From Phycicoccus duodecadis (lineage in GTDB: Bacteria; Actinomycetota; Actinomycetes; Actinomycetales; Dermatophilaceae): a DNA stretch of 64,000 nucleotides. Positions 44,989 through 54,125 of this stretch are shown piece after piece (position 1 is the stretch's first letter; the number at the start of each line of letters is the position of its first letter). The DNA is taken from NCBI RefSeq assembly GCF_002846495.1, contig NZ_PJNE01000001.1, forward strand, positions 2,232,001 through 2,296,000. The letters are read 5' to 3'. The translations under genes and the position numbers were made by a program. The notes below the pieces were generated by a model. The model saw nothing but the letters and a program-made list of their open reading frames with translations. It had not been told where the DNA came from and searched no databases.

Positions 44989-46014
44989 TCAGCGGGCGGC
45001 CGGCAGCAGGCCGACGGCGTCGCGGACCCGGGACATCGTCGCCGCCGCGACCTCGGCGGCCCGCTCGGCGCCCCGGGCGAGGATGCGGTCGAGCTCGGCG
45101 GGGTCGTCGAGCAGCTCGGCCATCCGGGTCCGGAACGGCGTGACGGCGTCGACGACGACCTCGGCGACCGCCTTCTTGAGGTCGCCGTAGCCGCGACCCG
45201 CGAACTCGGCCTCGACCTGGGCGATCGGGGTGCCGGACAGGACGGAGTGGATGACCAGCAGGTTCGAGACGCCGGCCTTGGCCTCGGGGTCGTAGCGGAC
45301 CTCGGCGTCAGTGTCGGTGACGGCCGAGCGGATCTTCTTGGCGATGCGGCCCGGCTCGTCGCTCAGCAGGACCAGGCCCTTGTCGGACGAGATGGACCCG
45401 CTCATCTTCGACGTGGGGTCCTGCAGGTCCATGATCCTGGCCGACTCCTTGAGGATGTACGGCTCGGGCACGGTCAGCACCTCGCCGAAGCGGGCGTTCA
45501 TCCGCTCCGCCAGGTCGCGGGTGATCTCGAGGTGCTGGCGCTGGTCCTCGCCCACCGGCACGAAGGCGGCGTCGTAGAGGAGGATGTCGGCGGCCATGAG
45601 CACCGGGTAGGTGAAGAGGCCGACGTTGGCGTTGTGACCCTTGCTGGTCTTGTCCTTGTACTGCGTCATCCGGTTCATCTCGCCCATGGCCGTCTGGCAC
45701 GCCAGGACCCAGGCGAGCTCGGCGTGCTCCTGCACGTGGCTCTGGCAGAAGACGGCCGAGACCTCGGGGTCGACCCCGCCGGCGATGAACTGGGCCGCGG
45801 TGACGCGGGTGCGGCGGCGCAGGACCTCGGGGTCGGTGGGCACGGTCAGCGCGTGCAGATCGGCCACGAAGTAGTAGGCGTCGAACTCGGCCTGGAGGCC
45901 CACCCAGTTGACCAGCGCCCCGAGGTAGTTGCCGAGGTGGAGCGAGTCGCTCGTCGGCTGCATCCCGGACAGGATGCGAGGGCGTACGCCATCGGGGGTG
46001 GGGTGAGCGGGCAT
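44989..46014 (-). CDS. trpS: Tryptophanyl-tRNA synthetase
   Basis: A 341-residue class I synthetase. The HIGH-equivalent is [14 protein letters not shown], the KMSKS-equivalent is [13 protein letters not shown], and [15 protein letters not shown] contacts tryptophan and ATP. Length is normal for bacterial TrpS. ATG 46014 starts MPAHPTPDG; an ATG three codons upstream (46023) gives MEA before it and is equally possible. It is divergent from galK. No other trpS is visible here. Confidence 0.94.
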   Translation of the reverse strand: MPAHPTPDGVRPRILSGMQPTSDSLHLGNYLGALVNWVGLQAEFDAYYFVADLHALTVPTDPEVLRRRTRVTAAQFIAGGVDPEVSAVFCQSHVQEHAELAWVLACQTAMGEMNRMTQYKDKTSKGHNANVGLFTYPVLMAADILLYDAAFVPVGEDQRQHLEITRDLAERMNARFGEVLTVPEPYILKESARIMDLQDPTSKMSGSISSDKGLVLLSDEPGRIAKKIRSAVTDTDAEVRYDPEAKAGVSNLLVIHSVLSGTPIAQVEAEFAGRGYGDLKKAVAEVVVDAVTPFRTRMAELLDDPAELDRILARGAERAAEVAAATMSRVRDAVGLLPAAR

Positions 46015-46043
46015 GGCCTCCATTGTGCCCTGCCCGACGTCCC

Positions 46044-46049
46044 TAGACT
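46044..46049 (+). promoter_or_regulatory. -10 box (TAGACT) for leaderless galK mRNA
   Basis: TAGACT ends 8 nt before ATG 46057, in the 42-bp divergent space with trpS. No Shine-Dalgarno sequence is visible. Confidence 0.55.
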
Positions 46050-46056
46050 CACCGGC

Positions 46057-47223
<1,167 letters not shown>

Positions 47224-47307
47224 GGTCGGGGCGGCCGGGCCGGCGCGCAGGTGGCCGACCGGTCTCCCGGCCGGCGGCGGGTCAGGCGCTCGGCTCGGCA
47301 CGGTGGG

Positions 47308-47727
47308 TCAGGCGGTCGGGATCCCGCGGAAGACGCCGTCGCCGCCGGTGGCGTCCGCGAACTCCTCCTAGCCCATGTTGGCCAGGTTGAGGTTGTTGTC
47401 GACCGACCACAGCTCCGCCGCCACGCAGCGGAACGGCGGACGGGCGTCGTCACCGAGGTCGACGACGAGGACCGGGTGGTCCGGGCCGACGGCCTGCTCG
47501 TCCGCGACGAAGAGCACCGCCGCGTCGGAGCCGCCGTCGCGCACGGCCTCGCGCAGGTCCTGTCAGGAGGCGTCGGCCTGGTCGGGGTCGTCGACCACCG
47601 TGACGTAGGCGCGGAACCCGTCGGCGTTCTCCTCGGCCACGGCGTCGCGGAGGGCGGCCCATCCGTCGTCGTCGCGGAACGCGGTCCGCACGAGGAGCGA
47701 GTCGTCGGTGGTCGGGAGCGTCGCCAT
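47308..47727 (-). pseudogene. DUF6924-type gene with two in-frame stop codons
   Basis: Reading from ATG 47727 gives a 139-codon frame that starts MATLPTTDDSLLVRTAF and ends EEFADATGGDGVFRGIPTA, matching the small actinobacterial DUF6924 family along its whole length (ENADGFRAYVTVVDDP, HPVLVVDLGDD, LWSVDNNLNLANM). It is broken by TGA at codon 55 (47565-47563, in DAS*QDLREA) and TAG at codon 120 (47370-47368, in ANMG*EEFADA). Both stops are one base from TGG (Trp). There is no frameshift, so the decay is recent. The intact protein's function is unknown. Confidence 0.85.
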
Positions 47728-47970
47728 GCGCGTCATCCCACCACGCGGGGCTTGCCCTCCGGGGGTCCGATGCGGTCCTGGTTCGGCGTCCGCCCTCGGC
47801 CGTGATGCGTCCTGGGGGCCCTCGACGCGGGTGGCCGGCAGCGTCCGGCGAGCTCCGCCATGGCGGTGCCGACGCCGTCGACCCGGGATGGGACGTGCGG
47901 GCCCTCTGTGGCGAATGCGCCTCTGGTGATGCGGAACTCGTCTCAGCCAACCGGTGGATGTCCTGGACTG

Positions 47971-47986
47971 TCGGACGTCTGTTCGA
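47971..47986 (+). promoter_or_regulatory. LexA (SOS) box in the HNH endonuclease promoter
   Basis: TCGGAC-GTCT-GTTCGA differs at one base from the actinobacterial SOS box TCGAAC-N4-GTTCGA. It fills the 17-bp spacer between TGGACT (47964-47969) and TACTAT (47987-47992), and the -10 ends 6 nt before ATG 47998. Position and sequence both support LexA repression. Confidence 0.75.
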
Positions 47987-47997
47987 TACTATGGAGC

Positions 47998-49485
47998 ATG
48001 ACCAGGGGGACGGTGGGGATCGCGGAGCGACGCTCCGCGATCGCCGCTGCCCGCGCCGCGATCGGCAGTCTGGGTGAGGTGCTGGCGACCGCGTCCGCGG
48101 AGGACCTCGCGGCCCTGATGGGTGAGCTCGACGCCGTCGTGGCGTCCGCGTCGGCCGCACGGGTCGAGGTGGTCGTGGAGGCGACCCGACGGGGTGAGTG
48201 CACCGGCTCGGGAGTGCACGCGTGGGTGCGCGAGCACGCGCCGTCGCTGCGTCAGGGCGGGGCCGCCGCGGTCGCCCGGGTCGCGCAGGAGGTCACCGCG
48301 CGCGACACCGGCCTCGAACGCCGTGACCCCGACGCGGCCTCCCCGGTCGGCATCGTCTGGTCCGCGGTGCGTGCGGGCACCCTCGAGGCCGGCACGGGGT
48401 GCGCGGTCCTCCGCGAGGCCGCCCGCCTCGAACCCCTGCTGCGGCCCGACGCGGTGTCGACCGTGGTCGAGGGCTTGGTCGACCTGGCCGCCGCGTGGGG
48501 CCCGGCGATGATGCGCCGCCTGCGGCCGCGGCTGGTCGCCGAGCACGGCCACCACGGCGCGTTCGACCAGCTCCACGACACGCTGGCCGCGGCTGCGAGG
48601 CTGTCCTCGCCGCGCATCGAGTCCGGGGACCTGACCGAGTACCAGCTGTGGATGACCCCCGCACAGGCCGCCACCCTCGAAGCCGCCATCGGCCCCCTCT
48701 CCGCACCCCAACCGAACGACGAGACCGGGGAACGGGACCTGCGCCCCGCCGGGCAACGCCGCGTCGAAGCCCTCACCACTATCTGTAGCGATGCCAGCGC
48801 CCAGGCCGCCGACCAGGCCGGGGACCCCTCCACCCACGGGGCAGTCCTGCACGTCAGCATCGACCTCACCGACCTCGAGCACCGCACCGGCGCCGCCGAG
48901 GTCCTCGGCTCGACCGCCGACGGCACCCTGCTCCCACCCGAGACCCTGCGCCGCCTCGCCTGCGACGCCGCCCTGGTCCCCTACGTCCTCGGCACCCACG
49001 GCGAGACCCTCGACGTCGGCCGGGTCGCCCGCCTCTTCACCCGCCCCCAACGCCGCCTCCTGCGCCGCCGCGACCGCGGCTGCACCTACCCCGGCTGCAC
49101 CACACCCCCGGACTGGGCCCGCGCCCACCACATCCGCCACTGGGCCGACGACGGCCCCACCGACACGACCAACGCCGCCCTCCTCTGCCCACGCCACCAC
49201 ACCCACGTCCACCACAAGCGCTTCTGGGCCCACGTCCGAGACACCCCCGACCACCACGGCCGCTACGTCACCTGGGACCTCACCCCCGGCTCCTACGACC
49301 ACCACCTCGCCCTCCTCCGCGCGGCGCAACCACCCACCCGCCCCGCCACCCAGCTCCTGCATGCCCTCATCGGCCCCCTCGCACCCGAACCCGACACCCC
49401 GGAGTGGTCCACCCACGACGATCCCTGGTGGGACGACCCGATGCCCGAGCGAACCTGCCACGACGACGCAAAGCCGGCCGCCTGA
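47998..49485 (+). CDS. DUF222/13E12-repeat HNH endonuclease family protein
   Basis: A 495-residue protein. The DUF222 helical region spans about 10-330 (ASAARVEVVVEATRRG, GSGVHAWVREHAPSL, RLEPLLRPDAVSTVVEGL). The C-terminal HNH nuclease has CTYPGCTTPPDWARAHHIRHW, NAALLCPRHHTHVHH (about 365-408), with the Cys pairs and His residues of a metal-bound HNH. ATG 47998 follows TACTAT by 6 nt, so it is leaderless. These genes are multi-copy and mobile-like in actinobacteria, and 13E12 genes in mycobacteria are reported to be SOS-induced. The last third is notably Pro/Thr/His-rich. Confidence 0.88.
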   Translation: MTRGTVGIAERRSAIAAARAAIGSLGEVLATASAEDLAALMGELDAVVASASAARVEVVVEATRRGECTGSGVHAWVREHAPSLRQGGAAAVARVAQEVTARDTGLERRDPDAASPVGIVWSAVRAGTLEAGTGCAVLREAARLEPLLRPDAVSTVVEGLVDLAAAWGPAMMRRLRPRLVAEHGHHGAFDQLHDTLAAAARLSSPRIESGDLTEYQLWMTPAQAATLEAAIGPLSAPQPNDETGERDLRPAGQRRVEALTTICSDASAQAADQAGDPSTHGAVLHVSIDLTDLEHRTGAAEVLGSTADGTLLPPETLRRLACDAALVPYVLGTHGETLDVGRVARLFTRPQRRLLRRRDRGCTYPGCTTPPDWARAHHIRHWADDGPTDTTNAALLCPRHHTHVHHKRFWAHVRDTPDHHGRYVTWDLTPGSYDHHLALLRAAQPPTRPATQLLHALIGPLAPEPDTPEWSTHDDPWWDDPMPERTCHDDAKPAA

Positions 49486-49509
49486 CCCCCCGCTCATGCC
49501 GATGTGCGG

Positions 49510-49842
49510 TCACTCGACGATGTTGTCCACATTGACGTAGTAGACCCGCTCCAGCCCGTTGGCGATCTCCTCCGCGGAGGAGTACCGCCGCGGGTCGTTG
49601 AGGAGTGGCTCGGCCTCTTCGATGTCGGCGTCTCTCGTGTCTGGGTCGTCCCAACGACCGACCCGGATTCTGATCTCGCCCGTCCGCGCCAGTGCGACAA
49701 GCGATGCTGCGAGGACGTCTACGCCGGGGCTCCCGGCGGCGATCAAGCCATCAGTCCGGCATGCGTCTGCGATCTCCCACAGGGGGATGTCATCCTCCAG
49801 GCCGAGTTCGAGGATCTCCCGCCGAAGTGCGTCGTCATTCAC
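49510..49842 (-). CDS. Unrecognised 110-residue acidic protein
   Basis: From GTG 49842 the protein reads VNDDALRREILELGLEDDIP..., is acidic, and is mainly helical with no signal or membrane segment. The core LWEIADACR and VDVLAASLVALARTGEIRIRVGRWD suggests a small winged-helix-like or immunity-type fold. The tail is YYVNVDNIVE. The start is uncertain: TTG 49902 would overlap the upstream pseudogene. Base use is less GC-extreme than the surrounding genes. It lies downstream of a frameshifted gene on the same strand. Confidence 0.6.
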   Translation of the reverse strand: MNDDALRREILELGLEDDIPLWEIADACRTDGLIAAGSPGVDVLAASLVALARTGEIRIRVGRWDDPDTRDADIEEAEPLLNDPRRYSSAEEIANGLERVYYVNVDNIVE

Positions 49843-49885
49843 GCCCAGAGGATGGCATAGCAGCGCACGCTCATGCCGCTGGGCG

Positions 49886-50226
49886 TCAGTGGTACTCGGC
49901 AACGACCTCGATGCGCCCCACGATGTTCTGGTTGAGCTCGCCCAGGTCCTCGGCCGGGATCCAGTACTCGAGGATCGTCCGCCCGCCGGCCTGGTGGACC
50001 TCGAAGCGGTCGAGGAACGTCTTCGCTACCTCGAACCTGGTCACGTAACCGACTCCATGGCCTTCACGTTCCAATCGCGAGCGATCTTCACGGCGTAGTC
50101 CTCGTTCAGCACGGGGTAGAAGATCGGCTGGCCGGGGAGCCGCGGCGGCCACGAGGACCACCCTGATGCCTCGACGAGGGCCAGCTCGTGAGGCCCCGTC
50201 GAACGCCAGAGTGTCACGGTCTGCAC
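49886..50226 (-). pseudogene. Frameshifted ADP-ribosylation/crystallin J1-type gene
   Basis: Two frames together rebuild a protein of about 113 residues typical of the small 'ADP-ribosylation/crystallin J1' family. Frame 1 (from GTG 50226 or 50217) reads VTLWRSTGPHELALVEASG, PRLPGQPIFYPVLNEDYA and KIARDWNVK, then runs off to a stop. The other frame continues GVGYVTRFEVAKTFLDRFEV to EDLGELNQNIVGRIEVVAEYH. The switch is at about 50059-50063 (AAGGCCATGG on the minus strand). Restoring one G (AAGGGCC) gives a continuous frame, so a one-base deletion is the simplest cause. Confidence 0.8.
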
Positions 50227-50407
50227 TCGACGATTGTGGCACTGACTCGACTGCGTTCGCAGGCGGGTTTCGCAGAGGTCCGAGCCATCGGCCCAGCCTG
50301 GCGGGGAGGGCGGTGGGCGCCCCGCGGACCGCTCATGGCACGGTGACTCGTCTCGCGAGCGCCTGCCATCCTCGGCACCGGCCAGGGCCAGCGCGGGCTC
50401 GTAGCGG

Positions 50408-50956
50408 TCAGCTCTCGCAGCCGACCCCGTCGCCGTCGCGGTCGAGCTTGGACGAGTAGCCGGGGTCCCCGCGCAGGACCGGGGCGGCACCCGCCGCACG
50501 GGCCTCGGAGCAGTTCGCGTAGTACACGTCGGCAGCCTCAGCCTCCTGGGCAGCAGCCGCAGCTGCAGCGAGGGCTCTCGCCTGAGCAGCGGCCTTGGCC
50601 CTGGCCTTGGCAGCAGCGACTGCCTTGGCCTTGGCCGCCGCGGCGGCCTTCGCCGTGGCGGCGGCGACCGCCTTGGCCTTCGCCGCAGCAGCGGCCTTCG
50701 CCTTCGCCGCTGCCTCCGCCTTGGCCTTCGCGGCCGCGTCGGCCTGGGCCTTCGCCGCGGCAGCCGCAGCAGCGGCCTGGGCCTTGGCCGTAGCCTCCGC
50801 CTTCGCGGCGGCCGCGGCGTCGGGGGTGCTCGCCGCCGCGACCAGCGGGCGGGCCGCACCCGACGCCAGCTCGACCTCGTCGCTCCCGCCACAGCCCGAC
50901 AGGAGCGTGGCGACCAGGACGGCCGTCCCGAACGCGGAGATGGTCTTCGTGCGCAT
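50408..50956 (-). CDS. Lipoprotein with Ala/Lys-rich helix and excalibur calcium-binding domain
   Basis: A 182-residue protein. The signal peptide ends in the lipobox LLSGC (Cys22). Residues of about 50-140 are almost only Ala, Lys, Glu and Gln in 2-4-residue repeats (AAAAKAQADAAAKAKAEAA as an example), which should form a long rigid helix or wall-spanning stalk. The C-terminus has YYANCSEARAAG and DRDGDGVGCE, the excalibur domain with its DxDxDGxxCE calcium loop. It is likely an envelope protein with a presented calcium-binding head. ATG 50956 follows GGGGGAAG. Function is unknown. Confidence 0.87.
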   Translation of the reverse strand: MRTKTISAFGTAVLVATLLSGCGGSDEVELASGAARPLVAAASTPDAAAAAKAEATAKAQAAAAAAAAKAQADAAAKAKAEAAAKAKAAAAAKAKAVAAATAKAAAAAKAKAVAAAKARAKAAAQARALAAAAAAAQEAEAADVYYANCSEARAAGAAPVLRGDPGYSSKLDRDGDGVGCES

Positions 50957-51051
50957 GCTTCCCCCAGGTGTCATGCGGCGGAGGCTACGACGCCGGCGGC
51001 CCGCGCCACCGGCGTTCCGGGAAACAACGGGCCGACCGGACGGGGACGGCG

Positions 51052-51861
51052 TCAGACCGCGTACTCGACCAGCACCGGCGCGTGGTCGCTCCACCGCTCG
51101 GCGTAGGTCAGCGCCCGCCCCACCGTGGCCGACGTCGCCGCCGCGGCCAGCGGCGCGGTCGCCAGCTGGTAGTCGATCCGCCAGCCCGCGTCGTTGTCGA
51201 ATGCCTGCCCCCGCCACGACCACCACGTGTACGGCCCCGGCCCCGGCCCGTGCAGCCGGCGGTGCACGTCGACCAGCCCGTGCTCGGCGCCCCACCGGTC
51301 GAGGTGCTCCTGCTCGGCCGGCAGGAACCCGGACTTGCCCCGGTTGCCCTTCCAGTTCTTCAGGTCGTCCTGGGTGTGCGCGATGTTCAGGTCTCCCGTC
51401 AGCACCGCCAGCCGCCCCTCGGCCGACCACGCCTCGACCCGCGCCCCGAGCGCCGCCAGGAACCGCTGCTTCTCCTCCTGGCGCGGCGTCCCGGCCTCCC
51501 CCGTGTGCACGTACGCCGAGGCCACCGTCACCACCGCACCGCCCACCAGGACGTCGGCCTCCACCCAGCGGCCCTGACCGGCGAACTCCGCCCCGGCCGG
51601 CCCGCCCAGCTCGGTGCGGACCTCCTTCACCGGACGCCGCGACAGCACCGCCACGCCGGCGCGCCCCTTGGCGTCGCTCGGCGCGTGCACGACCTCCCAC
51701 GACTCGAACACGGTGCCCGACAGGGCAGCCCGCAGCTGGTCATCGGACGCTCGCACCTCCTGCAGGGCCACGACGTCGGCACCGGACGCCGCCAGCCACG
51801 AGATGCCGCCTCGCCGCTCGGCGGCCCGGACCCCGTTGACGTTGGCGGAGACGAGCAGCAC
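51052..51861 (-). CDS. xthA: Exodeoxyribonuclease III
   Basis: A 269-residue EEP-fold nuclease. Motifs in order: SANVNGVRAA, VVALQEVRA (metal Glu), SAYVHTG, LTGDLNIAHTQDDLKN, WRIDYQLAT and the C-terminal RWSDHAPVLVEY (Asp-His). It acts at abasic sites and 3' ends in base-excision repair. GTG 51861 is 4 bp from the cysN stop, so it may read through from the sulfate operon. Confidence 0.93.
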   Translation of the reverse strand: MLLVSANVNGVRAAERRGGISWLAASGADVVALQEVRASDDQLRAALSGTVFESWEVVHAPSDAKGRAGVAVLSRRPVKEVRTELGGPAGAEFAGQGRWVEADVLVGGAVVTVASAYVHTGEAGTPRQEEKQRFLAALGARVEAWSAEGRLAVLTGDLNIAHTQDDLKNWKGNRGKSGFLPAEQEHLDRWGAEHGLVDVHRRLHGPGPGPYTWWSWRGQAFDNDAGWRIDYQLATAPLAAAATSATVGRALTYAERWSDHAPVLVEYAV

Positions 51862-51865
51862 GCCC

Positions 51866-53107
51866 CTAGTTGATCATCCCGGCGCCGACGGTGTTGCCGC
51901 TGGCCTCGTCGATGAGGATGAACGAGCCGGTGGTGCGGTTCTGCTCGTAGGGGTCGACCAGCAGCTGCTGGGTGGTCCGCAGCGTCACGCGCCCGATCTC
52001 GTTGAGCCCCAGCTCGCGGGTCTCGGTGTCGCGGTGCAGCGAGTTGATGTCGAGCCGGTACTGGATGTCCTTCACGACCGCCCGGGCCGAGCGCGTGGTG
52101 TGCTTGATGGCCAGCTTCTGGCGCGGCCGCAGCGGCTCGCGCGTCATCCAGCAGATCATCGCGTCGATGTCCTGGGTGGGCTCGGGCGCGTTCTTGACCC
52201 GGCAGATCATGTCGCCGCGCGAGACGTCGAGGTCGTCCTCGAGCCGCACTACGACCGACATCGGCGGGAACGCCTCGGTGACCTCCCGGTCGAACAGGTC
52301 GATCCCGGCGATGCGGCTGGTGAGCCCGCTCGGCAGCACCATCACCTCGTCGCCCGGCTTCATGACCCCGCTCGCCACGCGCCCGGCGTAGCCCCGGTAG
52401 TCGTGGTACTCGTCGGACTTCGGCCGCACCACGTACTGCACCGGGAAGCGCACGTCACGCAGGTCGCGGTCGGACGCGATGTGCACGTTCTCGAGGTGGT
52501 GCATCAGCGAGGAGCCGTCGTACCAGGGCATGTTCTCGCTGCGCGTCACGACGTTGTCGCCCTGGAGCGCCGAGATCGGGATGACGGCGAGGTCGGGCAC
52601 GTTGAGCCGCTGGGTGAAGGTGACGAACTCGGCGCGGATGCGCTCGAACACCTCCTGGTCGTAGCCGACGAGGTCCATCTTGTTCACAGCCAGCACCAGG
52701 TGCGGCACCCGCAGCAGCGACAGGATGACCGCATGCCGACGCGACTGCTCGGTGAGGCCCTGCCGGGCGTCGACCAGCACCAGCCCGAGGTCGGCCGTCG
52801 AGGCGCCGGTCACCATGTTGCGCGTGTACTGCACGTGCCCCGGGGTGTCGGCGATGATGAACTTCCTTCGCGGAGTGGCGAAGTAGCGGTACGCGACGTC
52901 GATCGTGATGCCCTGCTCGCGCTCGGAGCGCAGGCCGTCGGTGAGCAGAGCGAGGTCGGTGTAGTCGTAGCCCTTGGTCTTTGAGGTCGCCTCGACGGCC
53001 TCGAGCTGGTCCTCGAAGATCGCCTTGGAGTCCAGGAGCAGCCGCCCGATGAGGGTGGACTTCCCGTCGTCGACCGAGCCGGCCGTGGCGAAGCGCAGCA
53101 GGTCCAT
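51866..53107 (-). CDS. cysN: Sulfate adenylyltransferase subunit 1 (GTPase)
   Basis: A 413-residue elongation-factor-like GTPase: P-loop ATAGSVDDGKSTLIGRLL, switch II ADTPGHVQYTRNM, NKMD guanine site, then EF-Tu-like beta-barrel domains. It has no fused APS kinase domain. It drives ATP sulfurylation of sulfate to adenosine 5'-phosphosulfate together with CysD. The ATG shares one base with the cysD stop (TGATG), so the two are coupled. Confidence 0.95.
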   Translation of the reverse strand: MDLLRFATAGSVDDGKSTLIGRLLLDSKAIFEDQLEAVEATSKTKGYDYTDLALLTDGLRSEREQGITIDVAYRYFATPRRKFIIADTPGHVQYTRNMVTGASTADLGLVLVDARQGLTEQSRRHAVILSLLRVPHLVLAVNKMDLVGYDQEVFERIRAEFVTFTQRLNVPDLAVIPISALQGDNVVTRSENMPWYDGSSLMHHLENVHIASDRDLRDVRFPVQYVVRPKSDEYHDYRGYAGRVASGVMKPGDEVMVLPSGLTSRIAGIDLFDREVTEAFPPMSVVVRLEDDLDVSRGDMICRVKNAPEPTQDIDAMICWMTREPLRPRQKLAIKHTTRSARAVVKDIQYRLDINSLHRDTETRELGLNEIGRVTLRTTQQLLVDPYEQNRTTGSFILIDEASGNTVGAGMIN

Positions 53108-54027
53108 CAGAAGTAGCCCTCCTTCTTGCGGTCCTCCATGGCGGCCTCGGAGAACCGGTCGTCGCCGCGGGTCGCGCCGCGCTCGGTGACCCGGGCGACC
53201 GCGACCTCCTCGACGATCTCGTCGAGCGTCGCGGCCGTGCTCTCGACGCAGCCGGTGAGCGACAGGTCGCCGACGGTGCGGAAGCGCACGGTGCGCTCGG
53301 TGACGACCTCGCCGTCGCGGCACGGGTTGGCGGGGTGCTCGCTGAGCAGCATCCCGTCGCGCTCGAACACCCGCCGACGATGCGAGAAGTAGATCGAGGG
53401 GATCTCGACCTCCTCGCGGGCGATGTAGTGCCAGATGTCGAGCTCGGTCCAGTTCGACAGCGGGAAGATCCGCATGTGCTCGCCCTCGTGCAGCCGCCCG
53501 TTGTAGAGCGACCACAGCTCCGGGCGCTGGTTCTTGGGGTCCCACTGGCCGAAGTCGTCGCGGTGGGAGTAGACGCGCTCCTTGGCGCGCGCCTTCTCCT
53601 CGTCGCGCCGGCCCCCGCCGAACGCGGCCGTGAAGCCACCGGACTCGAGCGCCTCGAGCAGGGTCGCGATTTGCATCCGGTTGCGGCTGGTCCGGCCGTC
53701 GTCGACCACGATGCCGTCGGCGATCGCCTGGTCGACCGAGGCCACGACCAGGTTGGCGCCGAGCCGCTCGACCCACGCGTCACGGGTCGCGAGGACCTCG
53801 GGGAAGTCGAGACCGGTGTCGACCTGGAGCAGCGGGAACGGCAGCCGCGCCGGGTGGAATGCCTTCTCGGCCAGCCGGAGCATCACGATGGAGTCCTTGC
53901 CGCCCGAGAACATCAGGACGGGCCTCTCCAGCTCGGCCACGACCTCGCGGAAGATGTGGATCGACTCGGACTCCAGCTCGTCGAGCTGGGAGAGCCGGTA
54001 GTCGGCGGGGCTCTGCACGGGGGTCAC
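53107..54027 (-). CDS. cysD: Sulfate adenylyltransferase subunit 2
   Basis: A 306-residue PP-loop ATP pyrophosphatase: LMFSGGKDSIVML (PP-loop), VDTGLDFPEVLATRD, AFGGGRRDEEKARAKER, and the tail ATRGDDRFSEAAMEDRKKEGYF (start and end shown as landmarks at about 285-306). It adenylates sulfate with CysN. Its upstream region faces cysC across 98 bp, forming a divergent sulfate-activation locus. Confidence 0.95.
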   Translation of the reverse strand: MTPVQSPADYRLSQLDELESESIHIFREVVAELERPVLMFSGGKDSIVMLRLAEKAFHPARLPFPLLQVDTGLDFPEVLATRDAWVERLGANLVVASVDQAIADGIVVDDGRTSRNRMQIATLLEALESGGFTAAFGGGRRDEEKARAKERVYSHRDDFGQWDPKNQRPELWSLYNGRLHEGEHMRIFPLSNWTELDIWHYIAREEVEIPSIYFSHRRRVFERDGMLLSEHPANPCRDGEVVTERTVRFRTVGDLSLTGCVESTAATLDEIVEEVAVARVTERGATRGDDRFSEAAMEDRKKEGYF

Positions 54028-54125
54028 CTCTCGTCCCTGACAACGGGCTCGACCCTACCGGCGGCTCGTCGTCCAGTTCTGCCGCGTCCGGAACACAGGA
54101 CCTCCGGCGTTGGCACACTGGCCGG

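Noticed and set aside
47308..47727. Selenocysteine or pyrrolysine recoding to explain the two stops
   Set aside because: Two different stop codons in one short gene, no catalytic role expected at those sites, both one base from Trp TGG, and no visible recoding hairpin. Pseudogenisation is simpler.
49886..50226. Programmed -1 frameshifting in the crystallin J1-type gene
   Set aside because: The switch point has no X-XXY-YYZ slippery heptamer, and the gene lies by another freshly broken gene; a one-base deletion is more likely.
50041..50892. A long minus-strand frame upstream of the crystallin J1-type pseudogene
   Set aside because: It is mostly Arg/Pro-rich shadow of the Ala/Lys-repeat lipoprotein. 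Only its last 60 codons carry real family similarity, and these are included in the pseudogene.
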